A stretch of 64,000 bases of DNA from contig OU342809.1 in assembly GCA_910591455.2 (NCBI GenBank), positions 22,770,349-22,834,348 of the forward strand, given 5' to 3'. A program made the position numbers and the translations under genes. Each line of letters opens with the position of its first letter. Within the stretch, counting starts at the first letter, position 1. The stretch is from Pholis gunnellus (lineage: Eukaryota > Chordata > Actinopteri > Perciformes > Pholidae). This document shows, piece by piece, positions 33,250-61,173 of this stretch. The notes beneath the pieces are model-generated. The model did no database searches. It was not told the DNA's origin and saw nothing but the letters and a program-made list of their open reading frames with translations.

Positions 33250-36240
33250 TTTTTTTTTTTTACATATTTATTGCAGTAGTCACTCTAGGGCTGGATAGGC
33301 GTGGTAACGTTACACCCGCCAACGTCAAATAGAATTAAAAATAAAAGACAAACATTGCAGACATTTAGGGGAAGGACAATGAAGCCGTTTCTCCAGAAGC
33401 CAGTCAAAGCAAACCGCTGGAGGCACAAATCAAAGGTTGCAGGACTCAACATGCCGAAATGAGTGAAATTGCACCTCTAATTAACGTTTCAGTACGACGG
33501 GTTATCTTTGGCACAGCTGAAGTTCCATTAAATGGAGAGTAAGAGTAGGCCCCCTTATTGCTTCAACTCCCTTTCCCTGTGGCGAAGCTTTTGGCGAAAG
33601 CAATTACGCTTTGAACCGTCACAATGTAGGTCATCTCATCTCTATATTGTGCAGCGTGCGTCTAGACTGTCCACTAAAAGTTACACCAGCGGTGACAATA
33701 AATCCCACGGCGCTCCCACGACATGTGGAATACCTAATATATAGATTTTTCAAAGTAAAATGTACACTGGAGGTACATTTTATTATACTGGTGAGTCCTT
33801 AATGATTTTATTGAATTTGTTAAATCAATAAAGAAGTATTTTTTAATTTTTACACTCAATGTAAGAATCTCGATATTAATATGTCTAACAATTGGTGCCG
33901 TCATTGTAATTTCCTACTTAAATAAAGTTCGTAGTATAAAGTATTCACCTTCATCTTCCTCAAACCTGTATTCTCCTTTCTGTACACTTGGGGGCAGCAC
34001 AACTAGCTGTAAGCAAAACACTGCCATACGGTATGTATAAACAGCTTGTGAAGAATTGCCTATTTCAACATAAAGCGGATACAACACCAGCATTCATTTG
34101 GACTCCCATTTCTGGCCACCTGAATACTACTTTCAGTTCCGTTCAAACATCTGGCTTTTGAGCTGAAAAACATTCCACCACGTTCACCAGCTGGTTGCTA
34201 ACTTTTATCAGTCGTTTTCCCCTCGCTGAAAACAAGGATGAGGTGGACTAAAACGGTAAATTTGCGGGACATGAAGCCAAATTAATGAGCTAAAAGATGA
34301 CACAACACTCTGTTGAGTTTTCTGTGGGTTGGTCACTGGTCACATTACACATCATTGTTTATATTACAATATTGTCAAGAGCAGCTTTAACTAAAAATAA
34401 AAAAGTCAAAACCATCACCAAGTTGTGTATTTTTGTGGGGTGGTTATAATAGTGATTTAGCCCCATTTATTAAAAATAAAAGAGAACAAATGAGACCAAA
34501 ACAAAAGTGGAAAAAAACCTCAACATTTATTTTTAAAGCACTTTGCATAAAATGCCCAGTAAACAAATTAGAGGGACTAATAACAATAAACAACAACCTA
34601 GAAATAAATAAATACACTTTCTACAGTCCTATTCAGGGTTAGTTCACCCATCTGCTTTGTGCGATGGCTGGAGTGTTAGAAAGGCCCTACCTCATACATA
34701 TACATATTGACCCCTCCCGCATCCACCGCCGCCGTAGAGACGGCAACAACTACAGCCGCCGCGCTGTTAGACAGCGCTGCCATCTCGGCCCGTTGCCAGG
34801 AGGAGGGTCGACGTTAATATAACAATACTAACTTTAAAACAAAATGTTTAACTGTCGCTGTGTGTTTGGAAAAGTAAAAAGAAAACATTTGAATGAAAAA
34901 TAAAAAACTGTTCCTACCGTTATCTGACACTGTGCTCCTATTGTACTTAAAAACGCACACCCACATAGAACTAAATGTGACGGGACATTACAGAGGACGT
35001 ACATGTTGAAGAGTGAAACGTTTATATGTGAAGAGCATTGAGTCTCTTTCTGCCGCTCTGCTCTGTAACGGCTTTATGACAGTGTGTCGTCCGAAACATT
35101 GTCCCACAGTGTGATGACGTATTTAATGACGCTCTGCGAGCCGGGCTCAGCTCGCTGAGAGATATTGATCCCCGACTGAGATCGCTGACCCAGAAAATAA
35201 AAACAAACAGGAAAATAGCCCATACATTGAATTTAGACACACTTTTCAATGATGGTCCTCATACAAATTCCCCATGCTAGTGTCTTCAGCTCCGTCACAC
35301 TACTGATCGCATGATGATTTAAAGAGAAATTTAAACTCTAAAACACAGGAATCCTGTGAAGAGACATCAGTCGACTGGTCTGCAATGCTTTAGAGACGTA
35401 ATGCAAACAGGCTTTGAAGAAAAACATGGCTGAGCAGAAAGGTTTAAGTCCTATCTGTAGTTTTTCCTCCTTTCTCTGGGGGATTCAGTTAGCTGTAAAA
35501 AAAAAAAAAAAGAGAAAACAAAAAAACATCTCTAACACGCCATGGTCTTCAATCAACTTCACTCTCTTCCTTTAGCAGCATCGTCCACTTTAAAACCACG
35601 CTGGGCGACAAAAACCAACACAGACTCAACAGACAAGACGCTGAGTATTCTCGGGCATTTAAACCGACCGACCGACCGCACAAGGCTCTCCACTAAAAGC
35701 GCTTAAGGATTGTAACGACTGCGGGACCAAAGGTTTCCAGTGCTTCGTGAATATCTGATATCTTTTAACTTCAACTTTTTGCTTAAAAAGGAAGAAATTG
35801 GCTACCAGGAGATTAAAAGTGTATTCTTGCAGGATTCAAAAATAAATAAAAACAACTTTTTAGACTTGAGAGACACGGCTGTTTGCAGCCTCTGACTCAG
35901 CGACAAATACTGCCACAGCCAACGGTAACGCCTTCATACATTTGCCACCTAAGGCACAACTTGCTAAACACAACATTTTTCAGATGAGGGATGATACTTT
36001 ACATGAACTTATTCACAACCAACAAAAAAACAACAGTAAAATAAAAAATAAAACATAAAACAGTTCATAGAAATGCATCGCAAAAAAAGAACGCATTACG
36101 ACCTACAAAGGATAGTTAGTAACTAAAAAGTGTCCATAAGAAAGAAAAGAAAAGCGGTTGAAGAGCTGAAGAGCACTTAGTAGCTTCAGTTGCCTGCATG
36201 TTTCTGTCTTCATCAGGTCCTTATCAGCACCCTGCAGACT

Positions 36241-36338
<98 letters not shown>

Positions 36339-36430
36339 GGGGGGGGGGGGGGGGGGGTCAAGCTTCATCAGCTGTGACATCAGAACACAGAGGTCACCAT
36401 TTGTGCAGCCCGATATACTGTAAAGGCCTC
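33250..36430 (-). other. slc7a5: Probable SLC7A5 3'UTR (extent uncertain)
   Basis: This follows the SLC7A5 TAA. Mammalian LAT1 mRNAs have a 3'UTR of a few kilobases, and this span is free of recognisable transposons. Candidate AATAAA signals in gene sense (TTTATT on plus) lie at 34526-34531, 34466-34471, 33807-33812, 33779-33784 and 33267-33272. I cannot tell which is used. A CA/C-run repeat sits near its start (36242-36357). Confidence 0.4.
36242..36357. repeat. (GT)n plus 20-G run in the SLC7A5 3'UTR
   Basis: About 45 GT units with one GG interruption, then GAGA, then 20 consecutive G at 36338-36357. In the SLC7A5 transcript this reads C20 then (AC)n, starting about 70 nt after the stop codon. 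Confidence 0.93.
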
Positions 36431-51619
<15,189 letters not shown>

Positions 51620-51830
51620 CGTTGCCTCTAGTTTCCTCTTCCTTCACACTAGCACGGTGTGGAGACACACAAAGCTTCCCGCTTTGCCGGCTCTCTCCGT
51701 CCTCTCTCTGTCCGTCCGGTGCGTGGTCTGATGCCGGCCGGGCTCAACCACGAGGAGTCCGCGGTGAGTCTGTTCGAGTGAGTCAGAGCGGCGTGCCTTC
51801 TCGTATCTCTACTCTATCCGCGTGCGAAAC
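51620..51830 (-). promoter_or_regulatory. slc7a5: SLC7A5 5'UTR / GC-rich promoter region
   Basis: CpG-rich sequence continues from exon 1 (about 51040) to about 51810, then CpG density drops. This is the expected form of a vertebrate housekeeping-type promoter. The transcription start is not located. Confidence 0.45.
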
Positions 51831-53279
51831 TACTATGACAATTGGCATGATGGCCCTCCTCCGTCAAGGCCAGCCCCTGCTTCTGGTTCGGCGTCTCCTC
51901 CTCATCAAAACCCTGCATCACTTTCGCCCCTTTACCGCACTCTAGCGGCTGAAGGTGGTTCTACATCTCTCTGTGCTTCACCCCCACCACCTGCCAGTGA
52001 TCTGAGGTTGATGGACCCCAGTAGACGCTGTCTTTATGGCATCATCTCTGCATAAAACAACAAAGAAGTACTGGCAATACAGCACCGAAGCTAAAAATAC
52101 TCAACAATATGGAAGCACCCCCCCCCCCCCCAGCCAGGCACCCAAACCAGCTGGACTGGTTTTATAGTGTTGTGTCTGTGAGAGACTCCGACCCCCCCCC
52201 CCCCACCCCGAAAGAATGGGAACCCTGAACACTTTGTGTTATTTACAAAACTGGTCCATCCTATAGGGTATCATTTAATGAATGTAATGTTGCTATCTAC
52301 AGCAGCCACTTAATTTATTGTCATTATGCAACACAGGGATGCACAACGAAATTAAATGCAGGTGCAGTCCATTTTCAACACGTGACAAACAACTACATTC
52401 CTGTAGTGCACTTCTATTTAATTGCTTCATAAGGAATGTCAACAACAGCAACAAAAACAGCATTCCTCCTGGGTTGAACATTGCGTTCGAAATGAAAAGT
52501 TAATTATTATCGCAATTCTAGCCCACTTTTTGTTTTTAGCACGTTCCCATCAGTTTTGAGAGTTTGTCATCATTGAATCAAACACATCACCTTCAGGGCT
52601 ACAGGGGACTGAAGCATATTTCTGCATCCACCTGGTTAGAGGTGGGGCACGCCCCGGGGCCGGCTAACACAGATCTGTATGTAGACAGGCAACCATTCTC
52701 ACACCTGCAGGCAAATTGGAATAACCAGTTTAGCTAAACTGCCCTATACAAACCCATGACCTGTACACCAGATTAAAGCAATACATGCAAGACAAAAGCT
52801 CCATCGTTTAAAGGTAAGTTCCCCTCCTAAATCCAGAGATTCTGCAAATATTGGAAAACAATAAAAACGTGCAGTAAGAGAAGAAAACTATGCTTTCATT
52901 CTTGAACATATTGATTTTGTACGTCAGCGATTAACTGATTTAAGGAACAAGATAGACAAGCAGTTAAGTTTAACAGTGACACTGACCACATTCAGCCACC
53001 CAGCAATGCTGGTAAAGGCTGCTTAACCAGAAGCACCCATTAGATGCCCCAGATTTCTTTCATTAGGGAATTAGATAGGAGTGGCAGATTATAGGGCGAG
53101 GTTTTCAGTGTGTGGTTGGAGCGTGGTTGGAGCGTGGCCTCGCCTTTCGTACTGGAATACACATTTTGAGACGTGGCCGTGTTGCAAATCAGTGTCCCGG
53201 ATGAGTTTAAGGAGACGACAGACACCAGACAGTTGACTCTCAAACCACCTCTGTGCCAGTCTCACAAGCTCACCAACAG

Positions 53280-53323
<44 letters not shown>

Positions 53324-54834
53324 ACATCAAACGCCATGAGCCAAAATGTTAAAACTGGAAGTCCTGTTGTAGCCTCCCTGTCTCGTATCACGGGGAGACA
53401 GAGGGAAAAAAAGTGTTTATATATATGAACACGAATAGTCTCAAAGTGGACTATGAAAGCCCCACTAGAGACAAACACATAATGTTCTTAATACTTCTGA
53501 TACATACAAACACATCCACTGACAAGAGCCACAGACAGACTATTTCCTTTGTTTAGACGAGGTGAATGAGGTCAACATTTATTGGTTGAATGCAGCCTGA
53601 AGGAGCATCCTTCCTGATATTGCCTCTATCCGTCTACGCAAAGCCTGAAGAATGCAGGACCTTCATCTCAGGTCGAGCCACAGATCAAGAGACACAAATA
53701 TGCCTTAATCCATGTCTGTCTTCCCTGGCTCATCTAACTGTGTCTGTCTGTCTTTGTAAACCTGTACAACAGCCCCCAATAGGCCCCCAAGAGACATGGG
53801 AATAAATGAAGGAGCTTTTTTTTTTTGGCCACTGTGGGAGGCTGACTTCTGTGTCTGTCCACGGCTTATCCCTCATTCTGCTGCTGCAAACTGCATAATA
53901 TTTTGGGTGGCCAGTTATGGCTGCTCACTCAAGGACCTCTCGTGGTTGCAGTGACTTACACTTTCTAAAAATAGCTTTTATTGCCTGTTTTATACTGCCA
54001 TTGACTGCCTGCTGACCCCCCCCCCCCCCCGTCTGCTACTCTGGGCCCACAGCAAGGGAATAACAGTTTGTGGTACCAGTACACACACTGCTGTACCAGC
54101 TCACTATTATTGTTGTGGTGGTGTGTTTGGCTAACCGCAAACAGCTAAATAACTACCATTACACACACACACTGCTGTGCCGGCTCACCTTTATTGCTTT
54201 GGGCGGTGTGTTTGGCTAACCGCTAACACTGAGTGCACTTTTCTAGTTTCATATGAAGCTAACAAAACGCTTTTAAAAAAACGTTGATGTTCATGGCACC
54301 TTCTACACACCAATTAGCTAAATTGCATGAGTCAAAGTCCAGGTTTGATTTTGAACACAATTTCAGAATGACTGAATCATAAAAAAATAGTTTGCATCCC
54401 AAGAAGCAGTTCATCATAAAGGATAAGGCTGGTGGTGTTCTATGTTTTACTGTCAACAAACCCCATTAAAGACCAAAACAGCAATGAATTTATGATGGGA
54501 GATTTACACATCAGTGTATTCACACATTTATGTGTGCAAGCATGTGCATACAAAGGCTCTGTGTGTGCAAACATCATTGTGAAATTACTGTAATGTTTGG
54601 TATTGCTACTAAACCAACTGAGACTATGCTGCTTATGATTGGTAGCCATGATGCTGCTACACATGTTGCAATGCATGTCACTATAGTGAGTGTAACTTTG
54701 TTCAAAATAAGAAATATTCAACACACATGTTGTTGATGGATGTTTCTTCTTCAAGCTTTAGTGTTTGTTTTCTCTGCAGATTTTTTACTCCTAACTACAC
54801 GTGTGAAAATCTCAGAAAGTTATCACGTCTATAA
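51831..54834. other. Intergenic upstream of SLC7A5, no gene seen
   Basis: This holds C-runs at 52119-52131 and 52191-52204, a (CA)n array at 53282-53319, a C-run at 54017-54030 and two near-copies of an 'acacacactgctgt.cc' phrase at 54083 and 54167, each with 'gtgtgtttggctaaccgc'. ORFs here have no recognisable domain. Confidence 0.45.
53282..53319. repeat. (CA)n microsatellite
   Basis: About 19 CA units. Confidence 0.93.
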
Positions 54835-55260
54835 ATAAGGCCACAAAAAAACACAGAGACTCAAAATAACCACAAAGAGACTCAAAAAAACACAACAAAA
54901 AGTCCCAAGATGACTACAATGAGACACAAAATAACAACAAAGCAACACAAAATGACTAGAAGCCCAATGAACCTACAAAGTGACTCAAAATAGCAAAGAG
55001 ATACATAACAATGACAACGATACACAACACAACCACAAAGAGACAGGAAATGACTACAAAGAGTCCCGAAACGACTATAAAGAGATACAAAATGACCAGA
55101 AAGAGACACACAACCACAAAGAGATGCGTAACGACTACAAAGAGACACATAGCAACAACAAAAAGTAGCTAAACACCTATAAAGTCTCTGTGTCTTGCTC
55201 CTATGTAGGAAAAGTGAAGGAGCTTTTTACATGTCTGTGCCTAGGGGCCCATTTTCTCAT
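54835..55260. repeat. AAAGAGAC minisatellite plus shared flank, copy 2
   Basis: About 16-18 imperfect units with the core 'cacaaagagac' and spacers 'tcaaaataac' or 'aaatgacta', over 54840-55165. 'gtgtcttgctcctatgtagga' follows at 55190, as in the copy at 48260-48420. Spacing drifts between 16 and 21 bp. Frames through it look coding (KEI..NDYKETHN) because the unit lacks stops, not because it is a gene. Confidence 0.75.
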
Positions 55261-56039
55261 AACCCGCCCATGACAAGAGCGTAGTGTTGCTGACATGGGA
55301 ACCCTGCACCGATGGGAAAAGGTCTGTAAACAAAGCCTCGACTAGGTGATGTGGGTGTGGGAGAGGTCAGGCAGCTGTAGTAACATCCACTGTTTCCAGC
55401 TTCTCTCCCATGGAATCTGTAGGTAGGCTGACCATTGACACCATCAAACACACAAACAATCGATCCACCCAACACAACACTTAGCAATGGGCACAAAGAC
55501 TTTTTAGTACTGCTTATCATTTCTGCTGATGTTTTGGGAAAGCCTGCAGAATTACATATTAATGTTAAATTGTGCAAGATGGCATAGAAGCAAATAACAG
55601 TGAAATGAGGTGCACTCCCAAATGCATTCGAGCAAACCCAGTTCAGATGCGGCAGTAAAGTCAAAACATGGATCACGTAGGATGGAAGTCCTTTGTCTGA
55701 AATATCCGAAGCACCAAACAAACACATCAGAGAGGCTGAGGAGCGCGGGGATGAGGGAAACAAGCGGAAGAGCAGCTGGCCTGGAGTTCAGAGGCAAAAG
55801 GGCCTCTGAACTGTTTATATCTCGGCCTGTATGCAGAACTCGAGGTGTTCTTGGGGTTGTTGATCAAAAACGAGTTCCCTCAAACAGAGAACAGATGGAC
55901 AGCAGGAAGATGAGTTCTCTAATTAGAACCGGCCTCTCTGCTTCACTGATGTCCGCTGGACCAGGTCACAAGAAATTTCACATACATGTGAAATACTATA
56001 AGGCCTGTTAACTGTTTTGATAGTCAGCCAAAGAACCAT

Positions 56040-56430
56040 CTTAGTCCATGAGCTTAGTTAAGCATGAGAGCATGTTAACATTTGCTAATTAGCACAACAA
56101 TACGAAGTGCAGCTGAGGCTGACGATACCACGTTGAGGAGTCATCCCATGGGGACTACGCATATCAGTATGAAATGTCATGGCAATCTATGAAATATGAA
56201 AACAGCTATCCCAATAGTTAGTGATGTGTATTTCACAAAAAAAAAATTACATGGTGGTGCTTGAGGAAAGTAAAAGGGTCACCAATGTTAGCAGGGTTCA
56301 TCCTCTGTGGACCATCAATGTCAACGTATAAGATTTCATGGCAACCCGACCAATAGTTGTTGAGCTGTGGTATATCAGCCTTGACCAAAGAAGTGTCGCT
56401 AACGTGGCTAAAAACATCAAAAGACACATC
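56040..56430. repeat. Fish dispersed-repeat fragment (GTTAGCATGCT family relative)
   Basis: 'atgagagcatgttaacatttgc', shortened here, then 'gaaatgtcatggcaatc' and a second 'atttcatggcaacccga' are typical downstream parts of the family at 1920 and 17430. Non-coding. Confidence 0.4.
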
Positions 56431-57100
56431 AATGAGTCACACCGTTGCACTGGGTGACAAGTGCATTAATTACAATGAACACACACACTGAAGTTTATGT
56501 TGTCTCCATCACACATGCACCGACCTGCTGCTGTAACTGACCACTAGAGAGGAGATGGACAAAAGTCCCCAACAAATACACAATTCACAAGGTTACATCC
56601 GAAATTCAGAGCTTATCTTGTGCCTTCACGCGGCTCTCAGCATGGCGACGGCTGCGGGCGCTAACAGTGCAAACAGCAGCAAAAGAGCTAAAGGTGTTTA
56701 CCTGAGGGGGAACCGTTGGGTGGGCACTATGCTAACGGCACAACGCAGTCGGTCTGGATGTAACCGCCATATTAGAGCGGTGCAAGCGCGGCCGTTAGCT
56801 AGCTAGTGGAGCGGCACTCACATTGACTTAAAGGATAGCGAGGCCGGTCCTGCTAAATAATACAAAGCACTGACAAAACATAGCAGACATTTTCTGCTCA
56901 AGTCACTTTATCTTTACATAGCAAATAGTTAAACTTACATTTTATTGTATCATTATATATTACAGTATATATGCATTTAACGCATCCCTGGTATTTCAGG
57001 AGCAGTGGTGAGAAGTGCCAAGGGTGCAGTGTCTTGCTCAGGGACACTTCGGCACAAAACACAAGACACTTCGGCACGAGGACCGAACATGTGCAGAGCT

Positions 57101-57104
57101 AAAA
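57101..57104 (-). terminator. Pol III terminator of the tRNA-Gly gene
   Basis: TTTT in gene sense begins 4 nt after the last tRNA base, the usual RNA polymerase III stop signal. It supports an active gene. Confidence 0.8.
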
Positions 57105-57107
57105 GCG

Positions 57108-57178
57108 TGCGCCGCCCGGGAATCGAACCCGGGTCGCAAGAATGGGAATCTTGCATGATACCACTACACCAGCGGCGC
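57108..57178 (-). tRNA. tRNA-Gly(CCC)
   Basis: 71 nt fold as a full cloverleaf: acceptor GCGCCGC pairs with GCGGCGC, D arm TGGTGTAGTGGTA, anticodon stem CAAGA/TCTTG with loop TTCCCAT, and T arm GGGTTCGATTCCC. The anticodon is CCC, reading GGG glycine codons. Internal A box (TGGTGTAGTGG) and B box (GGTTCGATTCC) are intact. As far as I recall it is identical to a vertebrate tRNA-Gly-CCC gene. There is no intron, and CCA is not encoded. It lies alone between SLC7A5 and CA5A. Confidence 0.97.
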
Positions 57179-59225
57179 AGATGCTTCCACTCTTTTAGCA
57201 TATAAAAAGCATTTAATTAACAAAATTTGGAAAATAATAAAAACCCTTTTATGTTGCAAACAAAATATGTTGCACTTTAGATTGACCTCTTGAGTGCCAC
57301 AGGTCGGGTAGGGACTTCAGAACGTATTCAGACTAGGGCTTATAAGAAAGAACACATATTGACATTGTATAACGCTTTTTCAACTCGCCTGTCATCTCCT
57401 CAAACAGGACAACGGGCAAATGTTAACCTGTCCGGCAACATTCTCTCTCAGAGATCCTACGTGGTAGAAAAATGCTACACTGTATGTGTTAGCATTAGCC
57501 ACATTTCATTCGGCGGCTATGTTTTTCTTTTCTCATTCCCGTCCTACAGAGACACATGCATGCTTAGAGTCCCACACATTGTCCAGTTCAAGGCATTGGG
57601 GGACTCCAGTCAGTCTGTCCATTCATACAATAAAGGGAAGCCCAGTAGAGACTGAGTCCGTGTATACTCAGACAAGCCAAGCACAACAAACACACACACA
57701 GAGACAGAGAGGTCAGCTTCAACCACCGTCTCTTTGGTGCGAATCAGGTGGAGATCAAAATCCCCCCCCAGGCCGTGGTAACAGTGTATAAAAGAGTGTA
57801 AACAACACACCCTCAGGACCCCAGGAGTCTGGGCGGAGGCCACCAGACATCCCCTTTCAGAGTCAGGGGGCTTCAAAGGTATCGCCGGGGTTAGGGTGGG
57901 GGTGTGAGACAAAGAGGCAGTGGTCGACGTTTTATTATTCTTCCAACTCTTCCCCGGCCTGGTTCATGCTCAGAGAGGAGTTGGGTCAGGTGAGCCTGCG
58001 GGAGGGGAACAACGGGGATGTATACATTCCTGAGAAAGATGGTTTGTACAGCAGCAGCTTTGAAGGCCTCAGACTTCAGCTTGGTATTTTCCAGCATATC
58101 AGGTTTGGTTATAAGTTCAAACAGATGTCATGACAACTAAAACGCATCATTGCAAAGCAGTCTTTATATTTCTGCTCCTGTCATAGGGACGACAAAAAAA
58201 AAAGAGGCACAGATATACACGCTTTTGATATCACTCGTTACTTTATTGTTAAATATCTATTAATATATCACTTTTTATCTATAGCATGAAATAGCATCTA
58301 TAGCATCTATAGCCCCCCCCCCCCCCCCAGGAGCAGGAGTCTCTTGGAGCAAAACACATCCTGGTTGCTCAGCTGGACAGGGGCCTGTAAAAGAGCCATC
58401 CAGGTGGCGCAAAGCAAGCTGGGAGGGGAGAAGGGGCCCCTGGTGAAGCCCTGCAGGGCGGGAATGTGAGCTGCCCGCTAAACAAACAGTTAAAATATGC
58501 ACTGCATACAGTTTACAGCATACACCTGCTAAAACATCACACGGAGCTACAGAAGGCAAGGAAAGCTGCACCACGAGTGTATAACGGCAAGATGACAGCA
58601 TTCTGTAATACTTGTATGTTTAGAGAGGCAGACGTGATATACGTCAGGAGAGGATGTAAAGAATGTTTAACTCCTGAAGATGTAAAAAAAAAAAAACGTA
58701 TTCCGAACCATCTATGATCAAAGTCATGTCCAACTGACTCCTGATGATTTTTTTCCAGCTTTTGACAGAAAAGGCCACGCAGACAAACATGTTTCTACAG
58801 ATTGAACATTTTTACTGGAATATTATGATATACATTGCATTAGAAGTTGTTGGTTTCTTTTCTTAAAAGGGCATTTAAATTTTTTTTTTTAAATGAATAA
58901 GAGTAAAATGCTTTGGAACATGAAGGCACATGAAGATCATGGTGCACGTTACAAATACTTCAATACAAATACAGCTGAACAAGATGAAGGCAGTGCCGGG
59001 TCCCTTGTCTCCATGTTAGTAAAAAAATACATTGAACATAGATTGTGTATTGCATCAGAACAGAACAAAAGAAAAGAAAAGGCAACAGAAGTTTGCGTCA
59101 CACTTCCACACTAAGTCCACTCCTTCGGCGTCTATCTGGCGAATCTGCAGCCTTTCGCGACGACGTAACATCACTCGGAGCGCATCGCTAATCTTTTCGA
59201 CGCATATCCAATTGAGTCTATTCAG

Positions 59226-59319
<94 letters not shown>

Positions 59320-60921
59320 GGGGGGGGGGCTTCCTGCTGGGTGTGTATGCCCTGATGCGAGCGTCCATGCAGGAAGGGAGCAACAGCTATTTCTATAGCG
59401 GTGCAGGAACAGTTTGGGCCAGTTGCATTGTTCCTCGAAGGATTATATAGACGGCAGCTCTCAACCCAAACTGTGCGTTCACATGTAGATACGCTTTGAA
59501 GAAGCCAGATGCACGTGGCTTTTTTAGTGTAATTATAGTTCCCCGTCCTAAAGCATGTCTGACAAACTGAACATATCATTTCACGTGCCTGTTTCCAAAT
59601 CAGAACTACCATTCCTCTTCATCCCTCTCCCGGTCCGTCCATCAAACCTCTTCTTCTCTTTTCTAATAGCGCTGCATGGGGAGAGTCGTCGGGCGTGACT
59701 GAGCCACAGATGGCAGACTGCCAGACTTCTTTACATGATGCAAGGTTGCATAATAAGTGGGGGGAAAAAAAGAAGGAAGAAAAAAGACACAAGTGTGTTT
59801 GATTTACCGTAGGGTAGAGATTCTGTCGCTCTGGATAAGTTACATCAAATAGAGCCGCAGGGAAAGAGGAACTTCCCACTGACACTCGTTACTATGCAAA
59901 TAACTTAAATCCAGCATCGGCACAGAGCTTTTATCTGTAGTACGGGTCGGGACAGTATTCATGTTAGTTCTTTTTAATATCTCTGGTATAACAAGTCTGG
60001 GAGAACAATAAATGCTGTAGAAGATTTCTAGACAGCAGAGATTACAGCTATAAAACAAGTACTTCTGTTGCTGTAGTTCTTTTCCCCCTGTGCTTACAAA
60101 GTTGTTTAGCATTACTAAACTCATTCATAAGATGACAATGTGACTGGGGATATGGAAGGACAACCCCAGGAACATGCTGCTTTGTTTCTCAGAAAGACAG
60201 GTGGAAGACTCCTGTGAAACACTCCAAACATATTTTTAGACTCCGGCTAACAGGCGAGGTGACACGCGAGGCTGCGGTGTTCAGTTGGTCCCACTCTGGT
60301 CAGCCGTCAGTCCAGCCCTACCACAGCTATTCACGGTAGTATCCTTGACATTAAAATTTAAAATACATAAAAGCAGTTTGGACTAGTTCAGATACTCTAC
60401 GTTACAGTACCGTAATTTGCAACTCTTTCAGCTCGTTCTCATATTGGATTTATCTCATCGCGTTACTTTGATCAACAGGAAAGTAACAGAACCAGACGGA
60501 CAGGTTCCCTCCAGACACTTAGCGTTGCTGAATCGCAGAGTTTGAGTTGGAGCGACACAGAGAATATTTAAGGCACTGTGGTAAAAAAAAAAGAAAGAAA
60601 ACCGCTACTTCCAATCAGAATGTTCTTAAAATGCATGTGTGTGTGTGTGTGTGTGTGTGTGTGCTACTGTAACCTGGCATGTTTGAGAGTATTAGTAACT
60701 GAGTAGAAGGCCCAATGCTCGGTAGAGTTCCTTTAGAACTCTCCTGTGTGTGAGGGATGTCACAATGTATCGTATAATCTCTTTGTAACAGATTAAAAAA
60801 AAAAATACACACATTCTAATCATCTTGTTAATGTATAGATGACAAAAATTAATGATAAACCCAACAACCCATGATATATTATTCTTATTTTTAAAAGCAG
60901 CCCTTGATAATATTCAATATA
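57179..60921. other. Intergenic / possible CA5A 3'UTR, no gene seen
   Basis: This holds a C-run at 58313-58328, a GT plus G27 repeat at 59229-59329 and a GT tract at 60635-60662. An AATAAA in CA5A sense (TTTATT at 58242-58247) is far from the CA5A stop (3.2 kb), so I do not assign it. ORFs here lack recognisable domains. Confidence 0.4.
59229..59329. repeat. (GT)n followed by 27 consecutive G
   Basis: About 37 GT units, then an unbroken G27 run at 59303-59329. The same arrangement, GT then a G-run, occurs at 36242-36357. Confidence 0.95.
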
Positions 60922-61173
60922 TTAGGCATTGTGTAGTCTGTTAAAATCACCTGGTGCTTTCTGCTGTAAACTAGCTGCAGCCTCCTTGTATAGTAGCAGA
61001 CTCTGCTGTAGTAGTGACTGTGGCCAGCACACGGTGCTGTGGAGATCTTGCCTTAGCCGTTCTCCAGACTGAGCTGCAGCTACAAACCCCACGGACAGTA
61101 ACATGTAACGTATATTAAACACAATTCCTGTTATCAAAGTTAGTAAAACCACATATTCCCTCACAGCAGCCAT
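60922..61173 (-). CDS. Unverified small ORF, 83 aa, membrane-protein-like
   Basis: A single-exon ORF with a good start context (G at -3 and G at +4). The N-terminus MAAVREYVVLLTLITGIVFN is followed by a second hydrophobic patch near residues 22-34, then a polar part with GERLRQDLH and a Gln/Leu/Ala-rich helix. The outline (short N-tail, one or two membrane segments, charged helix) is like small mitochondrial or ER membrane proteins. I recognise no family, and in 64 kb an ORF this long arises by chance. It begins 322 nt downstream of the CA5A stop on the same strand, so it could simply be CA5A 3'UTR. No AATAAA follows closely. Confidence 0.25.
   Translation of the reverse strand: MAAVREYVVLLTLITGIVFNIRYMLLSVGFVAAAQSGERLRQDLHSTVCWPQSLLQQSLLLYKEAAASLQQKAPGDFNRLHNA

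Larger units (their letters stand above)
55261..57107. other. Intergenic, no gene seen
   Basis: Unique-looking sequence with a dispersed-repeat fragment at 56040-56430. The stretch 57000-57090 carries 'gtgcagtgtcttgctcaggga' type wording (split by me) seen in fish repeats, directly downstream of the tRNA gene. An ORF from ATG at 56555 (83 codons) shows no known domain. Confidence 0.4.

Noticed and set aside
54882..55148. ORF rich in Leu/Cys/Val resembling a membrane protein
   Set aside because: Antisense reading of the AAAGAGAC minisatellite; periodicity explains the composition.
54835..55170. CRISPR-like spaced repeats
   Set aside because: Units are 16-21 bp, imperfect, with similar rather than unique spacers, in vertebrate DNA; it is a minisatellite.
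58466..58717. ORF with CNTC and CKEC pairs
   Set aside because: No recognisable domain, weak start context and length within chance expectation.
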